Source: CAVZCK01 sp963798805 (GTDB taxonomy: Bacteria > Pseudomonadota > Alphaproteobacteria > Rhizobiales > Rhodomicrobiaceae). Taken from it: a stretch of 64,000 nt of DNA. The notes under the pieces are model-generated. The model saw nothing but the letters and a program-made list of their open reading frames with translations. It did no database searches and was not told where the DNA came from. Positions within the stretch are counted from its first letter, which is position 1. Every line of letters begins with the position of its first letter. A program made the translations under genes and the position numbers. The stretch is taken from the NCBI GenBank assembly GCA_963798805.1, contig CAWCVC010000010.1:992001-1056000 (forward strand), given 5' to 3'. This document shows positions 38,810-48,074 of this stretch, piece after piece.

Positions 38810-39328
38810 ATGCCGTTTCCGAGAATGACGTGGGCCGGGCTCCTCATCGCGACGCTGGGCTGGGGATTTCTTCTAAGCTATCCCCTGATCGCGCCTGCCG
38901 TGCCGCCGGATGCCGCGCAGGCGGCGAATTTTCACCAGTCGGCGCACTTTCTGCCGCTGCTCGGCCAAAATGCGATCGTCACCGGTATGGGCATCGCCGT
39001 GCTCGGTGCGCTGGAGGCAGCGCTGCATTTGCTGGGCAAAATCGCGGCCGCCGGAACGCAGGCCCGCCAGCCTGCCAGGTTCGTCAGTCCGCTCACATCG
39101 GCGCCGGCGGGACCGGTCCAGGCAGCGCAGGCGGCCCCCGCTCAGGCAAAGGCGCCCCCTCCGATGCTGATGCCGCAGCGCGCGTCCAATGACATCGTCA
39201 CACGCGGCGCGCTCAACGGCCGGGATTATGTGCTGTTTCGGGACGGGTCGGTGGTCGTCGAGACCTTGCTCGGCCCGCGCCGGTTCGGCTCGGTCACCGA
39301 AGCCCAGGAGTTCATCGGCGCGAATTAG
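38810..39328 (+). CDS. Membrane protein of unknown function
   Basis: A 172-residue protein with two predicted membrane segments (about residues 8-27 and 55-78), an Ala/Pro/Gln-rich linker and a C-terminal soluble part GRDYVLFRDGSVVVETLLGP. I do not recognise it. It lies between the chemotaxis and flagellar blocks, divergent from the first and convergent with fliI. Its TAG stop begins a short repeat (TAGGGCATCGGACCGAAA). Confidence 0.65.
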   Translation: MPFPRMTWAGLLIATLGWGFLLSYPLIAPAVPPDAAQAANFHQSAHFLPLLGQNAIVTGMGIAVLGALEAALHLLGKIAAAGTQARQPARFVSPLTSAPAGPVQAAQAAPAQAKAPPPMLMPQRASNDIVTRGALNGRDYVLFRDGSVVVETLLGPRRFGSVTEAQEFIGAN

Positions 39329-39398
39329 GGCATCGGACCGAAAGCAGACAAACAGCGAGAGCGGCGCTTCCGACTTCAACAAAGGTCCGCCGCTCTAA
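39326..39398. repeat. Short repeat of the GCATCGGACCGAAA type, copy 2
   Basis: It starts TAGGGCATCGGACCGAAAG and ends GGTCCGCCGCTCTAAA. Both ends match 21825-21866, but this copy has about 30 extra central bases. It fills the whole convergent junction and supplies the stop codons of both flanking genes, including TAG of fliI on the minus strand. Confidence 0.65.
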
Positions 39399-40771
39399 AC
39401 GCAGGTCATCGAGGCTTCCGCCGCGGCGAGGGCCTGCGCGACCTCCTGGAAGGCGTTCGCGCTCACTGGGTCTTCCGGGTCCTGCTTCATGATGTCGAAG
39501 AGCCGCGGCACCAGTTCGATCGCCCTATCGAGATCCGGATCGGCGCCGCGATGATAGCCGCCCATCAGCCGCAGGTCGCGCGTATCCTCATAGCGCGCGA
39601 TCATGGCGCGCAGCTTCATGACCAGCCCGCGCTCTTCCGTCGACCAGATCTGGTTCGCGAGCCGCGACACCGAGGTCATGATGTTGACGGCCGGAAAGCG
39701 CCCCTGATCGGCGATGTTGCGGTCGAGCACGATATGCCCGTCGAGCGTGCCGCGGATATTGTCGGCGACCGGCTCATTGTGGTCGTCGCCATCGACCAGG
39801 ACGGAAAAAATCGCCGTGATCGAGCCGGCACCCTCCTCGCCAGGCCCCGCCCGCTCCAGCAGCTTCGGCAATTCGCTGAAGACGCTCGGCGTATAGCCGC
39901 GCGCGACGGGAGGCTCGCCCGCCGCCAGTGCCACCTCGCGCGCCGCATGAGCAAAGCGCGTCACCGAGTCAATGATCAGAAGCACGCTCTCGCCGAGATC
40001 GCGGAAATATTCCGCGACTGACATCGCCGTCTTCGGCGCGAGCCGGCGCATCATCGGGCTTTCGTCGCCGGTCGAAACGACCGCAATGGTGCGTGCGCGG
40101 CCCGCGGCCAGCGAATCCTCGAGGAACTCGCGCACCTCGCGGCCGCGTTCGCCGACGAGAGCAATGACCGCCGTATCGAAGCCGCGCGAACGCGCCAGCA
40201 TGCCGAGTAGCGTCGACTTGCCGATGCCGGAGCCGGCGAAGATGCCGACGCGCTGGCCGGCGCAAAGCGGCGTGAACAGATCGATGACGCGCACGCCCGT
40301 CTTGATCGGCGTCTTCACCCGCTGCCGCTTCATGGGCGAAGGCGGCTCGTGCTCGGTAGACACGGAATGCTCGCCGGTGTGCAGTGGCCCGGCGCCGTCG
40401 ATCGCCTGGCCGAGCGCGTTCAGGATGCGGCCTTTCCAGGAAACATCCGGGCTGATCATCACCGGCCCCTGCCGCCAGGCGATAGTGCCGAGACCGGCAT
40501 CGACGACCGGCTCGAAAGTCTTGATGGTCGCGCCCGTCTCGTCGATCCGCACCACTTGGCCGAGCTGCGATTGCACACCGGCCCCGATGAGCTTGACGCA
40601 TTCGCCCAGCTTGACGAATTGCGACAGGCCGGAAACGCGGTAATAGCCGGGCGTGACGGCGGTGACCACCCCGCCGACGCGCATGCGCGGCATGGCGGAG
40701 GCGGCGGCAAGGGAGCCCTCGAGCGCCTCCAGTGCGTGAGCGAAATTCTGCGGTTCAAGCGATTGCGGCAT
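39395..40771 (-). CDS. fliI: Flagellar export ATPase FliI
   Basis: The 458-residue ATPase powers export of flagellar proteins through the type III apparatus. It shows the Walker A motif GSGIGKST, the Walker B region VLLIIDSVTRFAHA, and the typical RGYTPSVFSELPKLLERAG and ADQGRFPAVN. Length and motifs are normal. The ATG at 40771 is used; a TTG two codons earlier is not needed. It follows flgF on the same strand after 37 bases. Confidence 0.95.
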   Translation of the reverse strand: MPQSLEPQNFAHALEALEGSLAAASAMPRMRVGGVVTAVTPGYYRVSGLSQFVKLGECVKLIGAGVQSQLGQVVRIDETGATIKTFEPVVDAGLGTIAWRQGPVMISPDVSWKGRILNALGQAIDGAGPLHTGEHSVSTEHEPPSPMKRQRVKTPIKTGVRVIDLFTPLCAGQRVGIFAGSGIGKSTLLGMLARSRGFDTAVIALVGERGREVREFLEDSLAAGRARTIAVVSTGDESPMMRRLAPKTAMSVAEYFRDLGESVLLIIDSVTRFAHAAREVALAAGEPPVARGYTPSVFSELPKLLERAGPGEEGAGSITAIFSVLVDGDDHNEPVADNIRGTLDGHIVLDRNIADQGRFPAVNIMTSVSRLANQIWSTEERGLVMKLRAMIARYEDTRDLRLMGGYHRGADPDLDRAIELVPRLFDIMKQDPEDPVSANAFQEVAQALAAAEASMTCV

Positions 40772-40808
40772 CTTCAATAGAGCGCAAATTCAGCGCGGTC
40801 GTAGAGCG

Positions 40809-41534
40809 TCAGGCCGTCGGCCCGAGCTCTCGGATGGCATCGGTCAGCGAGGTGTCTTCCATGCTCATCGAGTTGGTCATGGCCTCGAAGGTGCGATGGA
40901 CTTCGATCAGCTTGGTCATCTCCATGACCGGATTGACGTTGGAGCCCTCGGTGAAGCCCTGCAGCACGCCGACTGTCGAATAGTCGAGAGCCGGGACGGC
41001 GGGCTGGTCGGGAATCACGCCGGAATTCTCCGCGCGCGTCAGCTTGGCGTTCTCGTCGATATGGAACAGGCCGAGGACGCCGAGCCGCTGGCCGTTCTGG
41101 GTGATCGCGCCATCGTGGTTGATCTGCGGCGTGCCGCCATTCGGATTGAGCTGAATCGGCGCGCCGCCGGCGTCGAGCACGGGATAGCCGTTCAGCGTCT
41201 GCAGGTCGCCATTGGGGCTCATCATCATCCGGCCATCGCGCGTATAGACCTGCTGCCCGTTAATATCGATGGAGAGCCAGGCGTCGCCCTGGACCGCGAC
41301 ATCGAGAGGATTGTCGGTGCGGACCACCCCGCCGGCGCGACGCGACAGATAGGTCTCGCCGCGGGAGGCGAAGGTGGTCGGATTGGGCGGCACGCGTGAG
41401 AGCACGCTCTCGAATTTGACCTCCTCGGCGCGAAAGCCTGCCGTCGAGGAGTTGGCGACATTATGCGCGATCGTCTCCAGCCGCCTGTAAAAGGCCAACT
41501 GGCCGGAGAGGCCGACATAAATGCCTGACTGCAT
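40809..41534 (-). CDS. flgF: Flagellar proximal rod protein FlgF
   Basis: A 241-residue rod protein with the N-terminal motif SGIYVGLSGQLAFYRRLETI and AHNVANSSTAGFRAEE, the central NPLDVAVQGDAWLSI, and the C-terminal GSNVNPVMEMTKLIEVHRTF. It assembles in the periplasmic rod. The start has GGGGGA upstream, inside the end of the DUF1217 gene. It is followed by fliI. Confidence 0.93.
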   Translation of the reverse strand: MQSGIYVGLSGQLAFYRRLETIAHNVANSSTAGFRAEEVKFESVLSRVPPNPTTFASRGETYLSRRAGGVVRTDNPLDVAVQGDAWLSIDINGQQVYTRDGRMMMSPNGDLQTLNGYPVLDAGGAPIQLNPNGGTPQINHDGAITQNGQRLGVLGLFHIDENAKLTRAENSGVIPDQPAVPALDYSTVGVLQGFTEGSNVNPVMEMTKLIEVHRTFEAMTNSMSMEDTSLTDAIRELGPTA

Positions 41535-42327
41535 TGGCTAATTTCCCCCGAGTTCGCAGGTTCTGAATGCCGGCCAGCAGGTTGCCGCTGATGCCGAAGC
41601 TGGTGCTGGTGTCGACGAGAAGCACATTCGCTGGCGCGGTTGTCTCGTTCTGCACCTGCCAGAGGCTGGTGAAGCGCGTGATCAGCTTGTCGAGCTTTGC
41701 CGGGTCCTTCAGGTCGTCGATGTTGAGCTTCTTCGAAATCAGCGCCGCCTGCTTGTTGATGTCTAGCGCGCCGGATGCCTCCGGCAGGCCGAGCGCGGTC
41801 TGCGTTACCTTGAGCAGCGCCTTGTCGGCGAGCAGGCCGTAGACGCTGGTTACGTTCGGGGCCATCCGCTGAAAATAGAGAGCGAGCTGCACGCCCTGGT
41901 CCTGGCTGCCCGCGTCCCCTTCGAGCGTCTGCCGGTAATATTTGTCGACCGTGCCCTGTTGGGTGATGTCGAAGGCGGTCGTCGCCGCCGCATAGCGCTT
42001 GAAGTTGAAGGCCTGTGCGAAAGCCAGATAGCGCTTGTCCGTCAGCTTGTTGCCGAAACTCTGCGGATCGTCCGTGCCCTCGGTCAGCACTTTGCGCATG
42101 AACGCCTTGGCATAGGTCATATCCTCCAGGCCGAAGGCTTTCATGGCATAGCTGAACAGGTGATCGTTGTTCAGGAAATCGTCGATCGTTTTCACGTCGC
42201 CGATATGGGCCAGATAATATTTGGTCGCCCGCGCGACATCGGGCTTGGACGCCGTCGTCTGCAACGAGCGGGTCAGGTTATTGGAGATGATCTGATAGCT
42301 GGCCGTTGCCGTAAGCACGGTCGTCAT
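41461..42327 (-). CDS. DUF1217 flagellar-locus protein (apparent frameshift at the end)
   Basis: This matches DUF1217, found beside flgF and fliI in rhizobial flagellar clusters and probably a secreted or structural component. The body runs from MTTVLTATASYQIISNNL to LLAGIQNLR. As read, the frame continues 74 bases into flgF. Removing one base from GAGTTC at 41550-41555 (plus strand) gives the ending LRLGGN and a TAG at 41538-41540, three bases before the flgF ATG. The corrected gene is 262 residues. This is another apparent insertion at a GANTC site. Confidence 0.8.
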   Translation of the reverse strand: MTTVLTATASYQIISNNLTRSLQTTASKPDVARATKYYLAHIGDVKTIDDFLNNDHLFSYAMKAFGLEDMTYAKAFMRKVLTEGTDDPQSFGNKLTDKRYLAFAQAFNFKRYAAATTAFDITQQGTVDKYYRQTLEGDAGSQDQGVQLALYFQRMAPNVTSVYGLLADKALLKVTQTALGLPEASGALDINKQAALISKKLNIDDLKDPAKLDKLITRFTSLWQVQNETTAPANVLLVDTSTSFGISGNLLAGIQNLRTRGKLANAVRHLCRPLRPVGLLQAAGDDRA

Positions 42328-42477
42328 CCTTTTCGGGGCACGCAAACACCATCAGCCCCGGGACTTGTCCGAAGCTGGCCACTCCAGAGTGCCGCCACGG
42401 TCACTTACAAAGCCTTAATAAGCTTCGTGCAAGGATGCCAAGCCTAAACCTTGAGTTGAGTTTGAGGGAGCCGCCGA

Positions 42478-43356
42478 GTGACCATCCTGATTGGCCTCGT
42501 ATTTACGCTTGCGTGCATTATGGGCAGCTTTGCCGCGATGGGCGGACATCTCATGGTGCTCGTGCAGCCCTACGAGTACATCATCATTCTCGGCGCCGGC
42601 ATCGGAGCGTTCATCGTCGCGAATTCGACCAAGGTGATCAAGGACACCGGCAAGGCGATCGGCCAGGCTCTGAAGAATTCGGTCCCGACGAACCGGGAAT
42701 ATATCGATGTGCTGGGGCTGCTCTATTCCGTACTCAGAGAAATGAAAGGCAAGGCGCGAAACGAGGTCGAAGGGCATATCGACAATCCGGGAGACTCGCC
42801 GATCTTTCAGAAATACCCGACTGTTCTGAACAACAAGGAATTGACGACATTCATTTGCGACTATTGCCGGCTGATCATTATGGGCAATGCCAGGACCCAC
42901 GAAATCGAAGCGCTGATGGATGAGGAAATCGAGACGCTGCGCGCCGACAAGATGAAGGCCTATCACGCCATGACCGGCCTCGCCGACGGACTGCCCGCCC
43001 TCGGCATCTGCGCCGCCGTGCTGGGCGTGATCAAGGCCATGAGCGCGCTGAACGAGGCGCCGGAGATCCTCGGCCATCTGATCGGCGCCGCGCTGGTCGG
43101 CACCTTCGCTGGCGTGTTCTTCTCCTACGCGATTTTCACGCCGCTCGCGAACAAGATCAAATCCGTCCGCGAGAAGCGGATGCGGCTTTACGTCATGACG
43201 AAGCAGACGCTGCTTGCCTTCATGAACGGCGCCATGCCGGGCGTCGCGCTCGAATATGGACGCAAGACGATTTCAGCCTATGAGCGGCCCTCGATCGACG
43301 AGGTGGAGGCGGAAACGCTCGGCGGCGGTGCCGACAGTCAAAAGGCTGCCGCGTGA
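42478..43356 (+). CDS. motA: Flagellar motor stator protein MotA
   Basis: The 292-residue stator subunit has four membrane segments (about residues 2-20, 33-50, 168-188, 200-222), the motif GGHLMVLVQPYEYIIILGAG, and a cytoplasmic loop with the Arg/Glu residues used for torque. It starts with GTG after GAGGGAG. With MotB it forms the proton channel around the rotor. It opens the rightward flagellar block; motB is 14 kb away. Confidence 0.93.
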   Translation: MTILIGLVFTLACIMGSFAAMGGHLMVLVQPYEYIIILGAGIGAFIVANSTKVIKDTGKAIGQALKNSVPTNREYIDVLGLLYSVLREMKGKARNEVEGHIDNPGDSPIFQKYPTVLNNKELTTFICDYCRLIIMGNARTHEIEALMDEEIETLRADKMKAYHAMTGLADGLPALGICAAVLGVIKAMSALNEAPEILGHLIGAALVGTFAGVFFSYAIFTPLANKIKSVREKRMRLYVMTKQTLLAFMNGAMPGVALEYGRKTISAYERPSIDEVEAETLGGGADSQKAAA

Positions 43357-43436
43357 TGCGGAACGCAATCTTGCCGCGCTCGCCCTCTCTGTCTCGGATC
43401 TAGACAGGATTTGGCGCGCGCAGGCCGATTTATCTG

Positions 43437-43859
43437 GTGAACGACATGGTACAGGACTCGACCGCAAAACCACTGCCCGAACATCCTCCGGGGCTTGCGC
43501 AATCGCTCGAGGAGCTTGCCGCCGCCTTCAACCCCAAACAGGAAGGCGCACCGGCCGGCGCGCCTCAGGGGCAGGCGCCCGGCCGCGCGGATCAGCCGGC
43601 GCCCGGCTCCAATCTGGACCTGATCCTGCGCATTCCGGTCACGGTGCAGATCGTGCTCGGCACCGCGACAATGCCGGTTTCCAGCCTCGCAAAGCTGGGA
43701 CGCGGAGCAGTGATCCCGCTCGACAGGCGCGTCGGCGAGCCGGTCGACGTCGTCATCAACGGCAAGGTGGTGGCGCGCGGCGAGGTCGTCGTCGTGGACG
43801 AGGACAACTCCCGCTTCGGCATTTCGCTCACGGAAGTTCTCGACAATTCCGGCCACTGA
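43437..43859 (+). CDS. fliN: Flagellar switch protein FliN
   Basis: A 140-residue protein with an Ala/Pro/Gly-rich N-terminal half and the conserved C-terminal surface-presentation domain: LILRIPVTVQIVLGTATMPV, LGRGAVIPLDRRVGEPVDV and RFGISLTEVL. FliN lies in the C ring with FliM and FliG, neither of which is in the window. GTG at 43437 or ATG at 43446 could start it. It lies between motA and flhB. Confidence 0.9.
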   Translation: MNDMVQDSTAKPLPEHPPGLAQSLEELAAAFNPKQEGAPAGAPQGQAPGRADQPAPGSNLDLILRIPVTVQIVLGTATMPVSSLAKLGRGAVIPLDRRVGEPVDVVINGKVVARGEVVVVDEDNSRFGISLTEVLDNSGH

Positions 43860-43962
43860 TGAAGCGGGGCGGCGCAAGCCGCCGCCTGCCCGCAAGCTCC
43901 TCCACGCTCAACGAGCATCCGTCCGGCGTTCTCGCTCACCCGATTGACGATAGCGCCCGCTG

Positions 43963-45051
43963 ATGGCCGACCAGGACAAAGAAAGCAAAACAGAAGAGGC
44001 CACGGAGAAGCGGGTCCGGGACGCCATAGAGAAAGGCAACATCCCGTCCTCCCGCGAAGCGGCAACGCTTGCCTCCTTCGTCGCCATCTACGTCGCCGGT
44101 ACCTTCTTCCTGGCCAGCAACATCATTCATCTGCGCAATGCGATGACACGTTTCATCGACAGTCCGGGCGGCTGGCGGATCGAGAACGCCGCCGATGCCG
44201 TCGCGCTGCTGGGCTTCCTCGGGCAGGAGATGGCGCGGCTTCTGGTGCCGATCGTGCTTTTGCTGTTCATCGCCGGCATCACCACGGCTTTCGTGCAGAA
44301 CCCGATTCAGATCGTCCCAGATCGCATCAAGCCGCAATGGTCCCGCATCTCGCCGATGAAGGGGCTGAAGCGGATCGTGGGCCTGCAGGGCCTCGTCGAA
44401 TTCGGCAAGGCGATCTTCAAATTCGGCGCTGTCGCGGTTGTCGGCGTCATGGTCCTCAAGACGACACAGGTCGACGTGTTCGCCTCGATGTTCATGGAGC
44501 CGGTAACAATTCCGGGAGTTGTGCGCGACGTGGTCCTGAGGATCATCGGCTGGATCGCGATCTTCACTCTGGTTCTGGTCGCCGCGGACGTGTTCTGGTC
44601 CCGCTTTAGCTGGCGCAAAGAGCTGCGCATGACGAAGCAGGAGGTCAAGGACGAGCACAAGCAAAGCGAAGGCGATCCGCAGGTCAAGGCGCGGATCCGC
44701 TCGCTCGCCCGCGACCGCGCCCGCAGGCGCATGATGGCGGCGGTCCCACGCGCCACCGTGATCGTCGCCAATCCCACCCACTATGCCGTCGCCCTGCGCT
44801 ACCTTCGCGAGGAGGGCGGCGCGCCGGTGGTTCTGGCCAAGGGCCGCGATTTCGTCGCGCTCAAGATCCGCGAAATCGGCGAGAACCATGGCGTCCCGAT
44901 CGTCGAAGATAAGCCTCTGGCAAGGTCCCTTTACGAAAGTGTCGAGGTCGATCAGTTCATACCGCCGCAGTTCTACAGAGCTGTCGCGGAGCTCATCTAT
45001 TATCTGCACATCCGCAAGACACGGAAGCCAGCAGGCGGGATGAAGACTTGA
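43963..45051 (+). CDS. flhB: Flagellar export switch protein FlhB
   Basis: The 362-residue inner-membrane protein has a charged N-terminus (KTEEATEKRVRDAIEKGN), four membrane segments (about residues 30-215) and a cytoplasmic domain with the autocleavage site NPTH in VIVANPTHYAVALRY. It controls the change from rod/hook to filament export. Its stop overlaps the next start in TGATG. Confidence 0.95.
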   Translation: MADQDKESKTEEATEKRVRDAIEKGNIPSSREAATLASFVAIYVAGTFFLASNIIHLRNAMTRFIDSPGGWRIENAADAVALLGFLGQEMARLLVPIVLLLFIAGITTAFVQNPIQIVPDRIKPQWSRISPMKGLKRIVGLQGLVEFGKAIFKFGAVAVVGVMVLKTTQVDVFASMFMEPVTIPGVVRDVVLRIIGWIAIFTLVLVAADVFWSRFSWRKELRMTKQEVKDEHKQSEGDPQVKARIRSLARDRARRRMMAAVPRATVIVANPTHYAVALRYLREEGGAPVVLAKGRDFVALKIREIGENHGVPIVEDKPLARSLYESVEVDQFIPPQFYRAVAELIYYLHIRKTRKPAGGMKT

Positions 45052-45482
45052 TGTTGAAGCAGTATTGTGAAAATCGCTCTGAGCACGAAAAGGTTCTGGC
45101 TGCCGGTCTGAGGGAGGTCGCCGCCGAATTGCGGCTGATCGAGCCCGCCGATCTGGTCGCCTTCATCCGCACCGGGCAATTCGGCAATATCAGAACGCTC
45201 GTCAGCTCGTCGACTGAGATGTATTTCAAGCCCGGCACCGTTTCGTTCCGCCAGTCCGGCGACGTCACGCTCGGCTGGACCGGCGAGCCCTCGATCATGC
45301 TGGACATGGAATTTCAGCATCGCGCGGTCGAGGTGTTCTTCCGGCTGGTCCTGGAAGCGCAGGAGGCTGGTGTCGAGATCGAATATATTTCCTTCGCGGG
45401 CTCGTCGGCGGACCCGAGAGAGAACATCCGCCTGCTGATCGAAGCGCTTTCGGACGCGCGGTTCACCCCCTGCCCGGCTTAA
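45051..45482 (+). CDS. Unknown protein of the flagellar operon
   Basis: A 143-residue soluble protein translationally coupled to flhB. It has an N-terminal helix and a mixed strand/helix body (SIMLDMEFQHRAVEVFFRLV, VEIEYISFAGSSADPREN). I know no family for it. Its place between flhB and flgB suggests a motility role, not yet defined. Confidence 0.65.
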   Translation: MLKQYCENRSEHEKVLAAGLREVAAELRLIEPADLVAFIRTGQFGNIRTLVSSSTEMYFKPGTVSFRQSGDVTLGWTGEPSIMLDMEFQHRAVEVFFRLVLEAQEAGVEIEYISFAGSSADPRENIRLLIEALSDARFTPCPA

Positions 45483-45581
45483 GCGCCCCCGCAAAATTCC
45501 CCGCCGATCCATCGGACTGTCCCCGCGCAAGCCTGAGACAAGATTGCGGTGTTAACCAATCCAGGAAAGGGGAAGGGCATC

Positions 45582-45971
45582 ATGCTGCCGATTCAGCTTT
45601 TTGACCTTGCGGCGCAGCATAATCGCTGGCTGTCGGCGCGGCAGGCGCTCGTGGCCGAGAACGTCGCCAACGCCAATTCGCCCGGCTATCGCGCGCTCGA
45701 CCTGCAGCCGTTCGATGCGGTGATGCAGTCGACGCAGCTTTCCATGAGGGTCACCGAGCCCGGCCATATGGCGCCGAACCCGACCGATCTCACCAGCTCC
45801 ACCGAGGTCAAAGGCGAGAAGAGCTGGGACGTCTATCAGTCGGGCGGCAATGTCAGCCTTGAGCAGGAGATGATCAAGGCCGGCGAGATCAGCCGGGGCT
45901 ATTCGCTCGATACCAGCATCGTGAAGGTCTTCCACCAGATGCTGATCAACAGCACCAAGCCCGGAGGCTGA
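45582..45971 (+). CDS. flgB: Flagellar rod protein FlgB
   Basis: A 129-residue rod protein with LSARQALVAENVANANSPGY (the rod-family Ser/Asn pattern) and a C-terminal helix ISRGYSLDTSIVKVFHQML. GGGGAAGGG precedes the ATG at 45582. An in-frame start 11 codons earlier would include that site and is rejected. It heads the flgB-flgC-fliE-flgG rod set. Confidence 0.93.
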   Translation: MLPIQLFDLAAQHNRWLSARQALVAENVANANSPGYRALDLQPFDAVMQSTQLSMRVTEPGHMAPNPTDLTSSTEVKGEKSWDVYQSGGNVSLEQEMIKAGEISRGYSLDTSIVKVFHQMLINSTKPGG

Positions 45972-45973
45972 TC

Positions 45974-46396
45974 ATGCTCGATCCGCTCCAGCTTTCGGCA
46001 AAGGTGGCGGCATCGGGCCTCGAGGCCCAGTCGCTACGCATGCGCGTCGTATCGGAAAACCTCGCCAATGTCGACTCAACCGGCAAGACGCCCGGCTCCA
46101 ACCCGTATACCCGCAAGACCATCAGCTTCTCCTCCGAATATGACGATCAGCTTGGCGTCGGCTTCGTGCATGTCGACCGGATCGGCTTCGACAAAAGCCC
46201 CTACCGCCTCGAATTCGCCCCCGGCAATCCAGCCGCCGACGCCAACGGCTACGTCAAGAATCCCAATGTGAACATGCTGATCGAGCTTGCGGATATGAAG
46301 GAGGCCAACCGCTCCTACGAAGCCAATCTGCAGGTGATCAAACAGGCGCGTGAGTTGATTTCGATGACGATAGACCTGCTGAAGGGAACGGCCTGA
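45974..46396 (+). CDS. flgC: Flagellar rod protein FlgC
   Basis: The 140-residue product shows AASGLEAQSLRMRVVSENLA with NVDSTGKTPGS at the N-terminus and NVNMLIELADMKEANRSYEA near the C-terminus, the rod-protein signature. It follows flgB by two bases and overlaps fliE by one base. Confidence 0.94.
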   Translation: MLDPLQLSAKVAASGLEAQSLRMRVVSENLANVDSTGKTPGSNPYTRKTISFSSEYDDQLGVGFVHVDRIGFDKSPYRLEFAPGNPAADANGYVKNPNVNMLIELADMKEANRSYEANLQVIKQARELISMTIDLLKGTA

Positions 46397-46719
46397 TGAT
46401 CGACCAGATTTCCTCCGCGGCAAGCGCGCTGTCCCGCAGCCAGGGTACGACGCCCGCATTTCTCAATGCCGCCACGCCGGAAGCGGCCGCCGCTTCCACG
46501 CCGGACGATTTCAGCGGCATGATTTCGCAGATGATCGCCAATACCGCCGAGGCGCTGCACCAGGCCGAAACCACCTCCATCGCCGGCATCCAGGGCAAGG
46601 TGCCGCTGCAGCAGGTGGTGCAGACCGTTCTGGGTGCGCAGCAATCGCTCCAGGCCGCGATTGCCGTTCGCGACAAGATCACCGCCGCCTATCTCGAACT
46701 GAGCCGCATGGCTATCTAA
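46396..46719 (+). CDS. fliE: Flagellar hook-basal body adaptor FliE
   Basis: A 107-residue protein with the C-terminal FliE motif PLQQVVQTVLGAQQSLQAAI followed by RDKITAAYLELSRM. FliE joins the MS ring to the rod. Start and flgC stop share a base (TGATG). Confidence 0.92.
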   Translation: MIDQISSAASALSRSQGTTPAFLNAATPEAAAASTPDDFSGMISQMIANTAEALHQAETTSIAGIQGKVPLQQVVQTVLGAQQSLQAAIAVRDKITAAYLELSRMAI

Positions 46720-46729
46720 GGACCGCGTT

Positions 46730-47515
46730 ATGAGATCGCTTGCCATCGCCGCGTCGGGCATGAACGCCCAGCAACTGAATGTCGATGTGATCGCGAACAA
46801 CATCGCGAATATCAACACGACGGCTTATAAGCGCGCACGCGGTGAGTTCACCGACCTGCTCTACCAGGTCGAGCGCGCGGCAGGCGTTCCCAACCGCGCC
46901 GGCCAGAACACAATTCCCGAAGGCGCGCGGATCGGGCTTGGCGTTCGCACCGCCGCCGTACGCTATCTGCATATCCAGGGCACGCTGACCCAGACGGGCA
47001 ACTCACTTGATGTCGCCATGAACGGCCGCGGCTGGTTCCAGGTCCAGGGGCCGGACGGCGAGTTTCTCTATACGCGCGCCGGCGCCTTCAACAAGAACGA
47101 GAACGGCGAGATCGTCACCACCGATGGCTATGTGGTGCAGCCGCCGATGACGATTCCGATCGACGCCACCGATGTCACCATCAATGAGACCGGCCAGGTC
47201 TTCGTGCGCATCGGCAATCAGACCCAGCTTCAACAGCTCGGGCAGTTCACGATCGCGAATTTCGTCAACGAGGCCGGCCTGGAGCCGGTCGGCGGCAATC
47301 TCTATCGCGAGAGCCAATCTTCAGGGACCGCCAATCTGGGCGTTGCCGGCGATGTCGGCTTCGGCACGGTCAACCAAGGCTATCTCGAAAATTCCAACGT
47401 CGATCCGGTCAAGGAAATCACCGAATTGATCCAGGCCCAGCGTCATTACGAGATGAACTCCAAGGTCATTCAGACCGCGGACAGCATGTTCGGCACGATA
47501 ACCAGCATCCGTTAG
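46730..47515 (+). CDS. flgG: Flagellar distal rod protein FlgG
   Basis: The 261-residue rod protein has AASGMNAQQLNVDVIANNIA and NTTAYKRARGEF at the N-terminus, and the C-terminal ENSNVDPVKEITELIQAQRH. Length is normal. It follows fliE by ten bases. Confidence 0.95.
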   Translation: MRSLAIAASGMNAQQLNVDVIANNIANINTTAYKRARGEFTDLLYQVERAAGVPNRAGQNTIPEGARIGLGVRTAAVRYLHIQGTLTQTGNSLDVAMNGRGWFQVQGPDGEFLYTRAGAFNKNENGEIVTTDGYVVQPPMTIPIDATDVTINETGQVFVRIGNQTQLQQLGQFTIANFVNEAGLEPVGGNLYRESQSSGTANLGVAGDVGFGTVNQGYLENSNVDPVKEITELIQAQRHYEMNSKVIQTADSMFGTITSIR

Positions 47516-47594
47516 CGCCTTTTGGATTGGCGGCAGCCCGCAAGGGCAAGGTGATTGGCGCTCTCGTCCCGGTCTTGAAGCGGCGAAGTGGAAG

Positions 47595-48074
47595 ATGGCT
47601 ATGGCAGAACGGATATTGCGATGGCTGGCTCGCGGACTCGCCGGGGCCGTAGTTGCGTGCGCCGGCCTGTCCCCGGCGGCGGCGGCGAATATCGAGCTGC
47701 CCGTGCCGAAAATCACCATCTATCCGGGCGACGCGATCGCGCGCGATCAGCTCGAGAACAAGCTTTTCGGCCCCGGAGCGGAACGTCTGCCGGTCATTCG
47801 CACGCCGGATGCTGCGCTCGGCAAGGTCGCGCGCCGCACGCTCGTCGCCGGCAGGCCGATTCCGACCGCCTGGCTGCGGGACCCCGACGTGGTGCGACAG
47901 GGCAAGCCCGTCCGCATCATCTATTCAGACGGACCACTGACGATCTCCGCCGTCGCCATGCCCCTGCAGTCGGGCGGTGTCGGCGACACGCTCAGCCTGC
48001 GCAATATCGACAGCGGCATCATCATCAAGGGCATCGTCGACGCGGACGGCACCGTGAGGATCACCGGCCCATGA
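47595..48074 (+). CDS. flgA: Flagellar P-ring assembly chaperone FlgA
   Basis: A 159-residue protein with a signal peptide (about residues 1-31, cleavage after AAA) and the SAF-type domain with GKVARRTLVAGRPIPTAWL. FlgA chaperones FlgI in the periplasm. The length is at the short end because the N-terminal extension of enterobacterial FlgA is absent. Two ATGs lie two codons apart. Its stop overlaps flgI in ATGA. Confidence 0.9.
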   Translation: MAMAERILRWLARGLAGAVVACAGLSPAAAANIELPVPKITIYPGDAIARDQLENKLFGPGAERLPVIRTPDAALGKVARRTLVAGRPIPTAWLRDPDVVRQGKPVRIIYSDGPLTISAVAMPLQSGGVGDTLSLRNIDSGIIIKGIVDADGTVRITGP

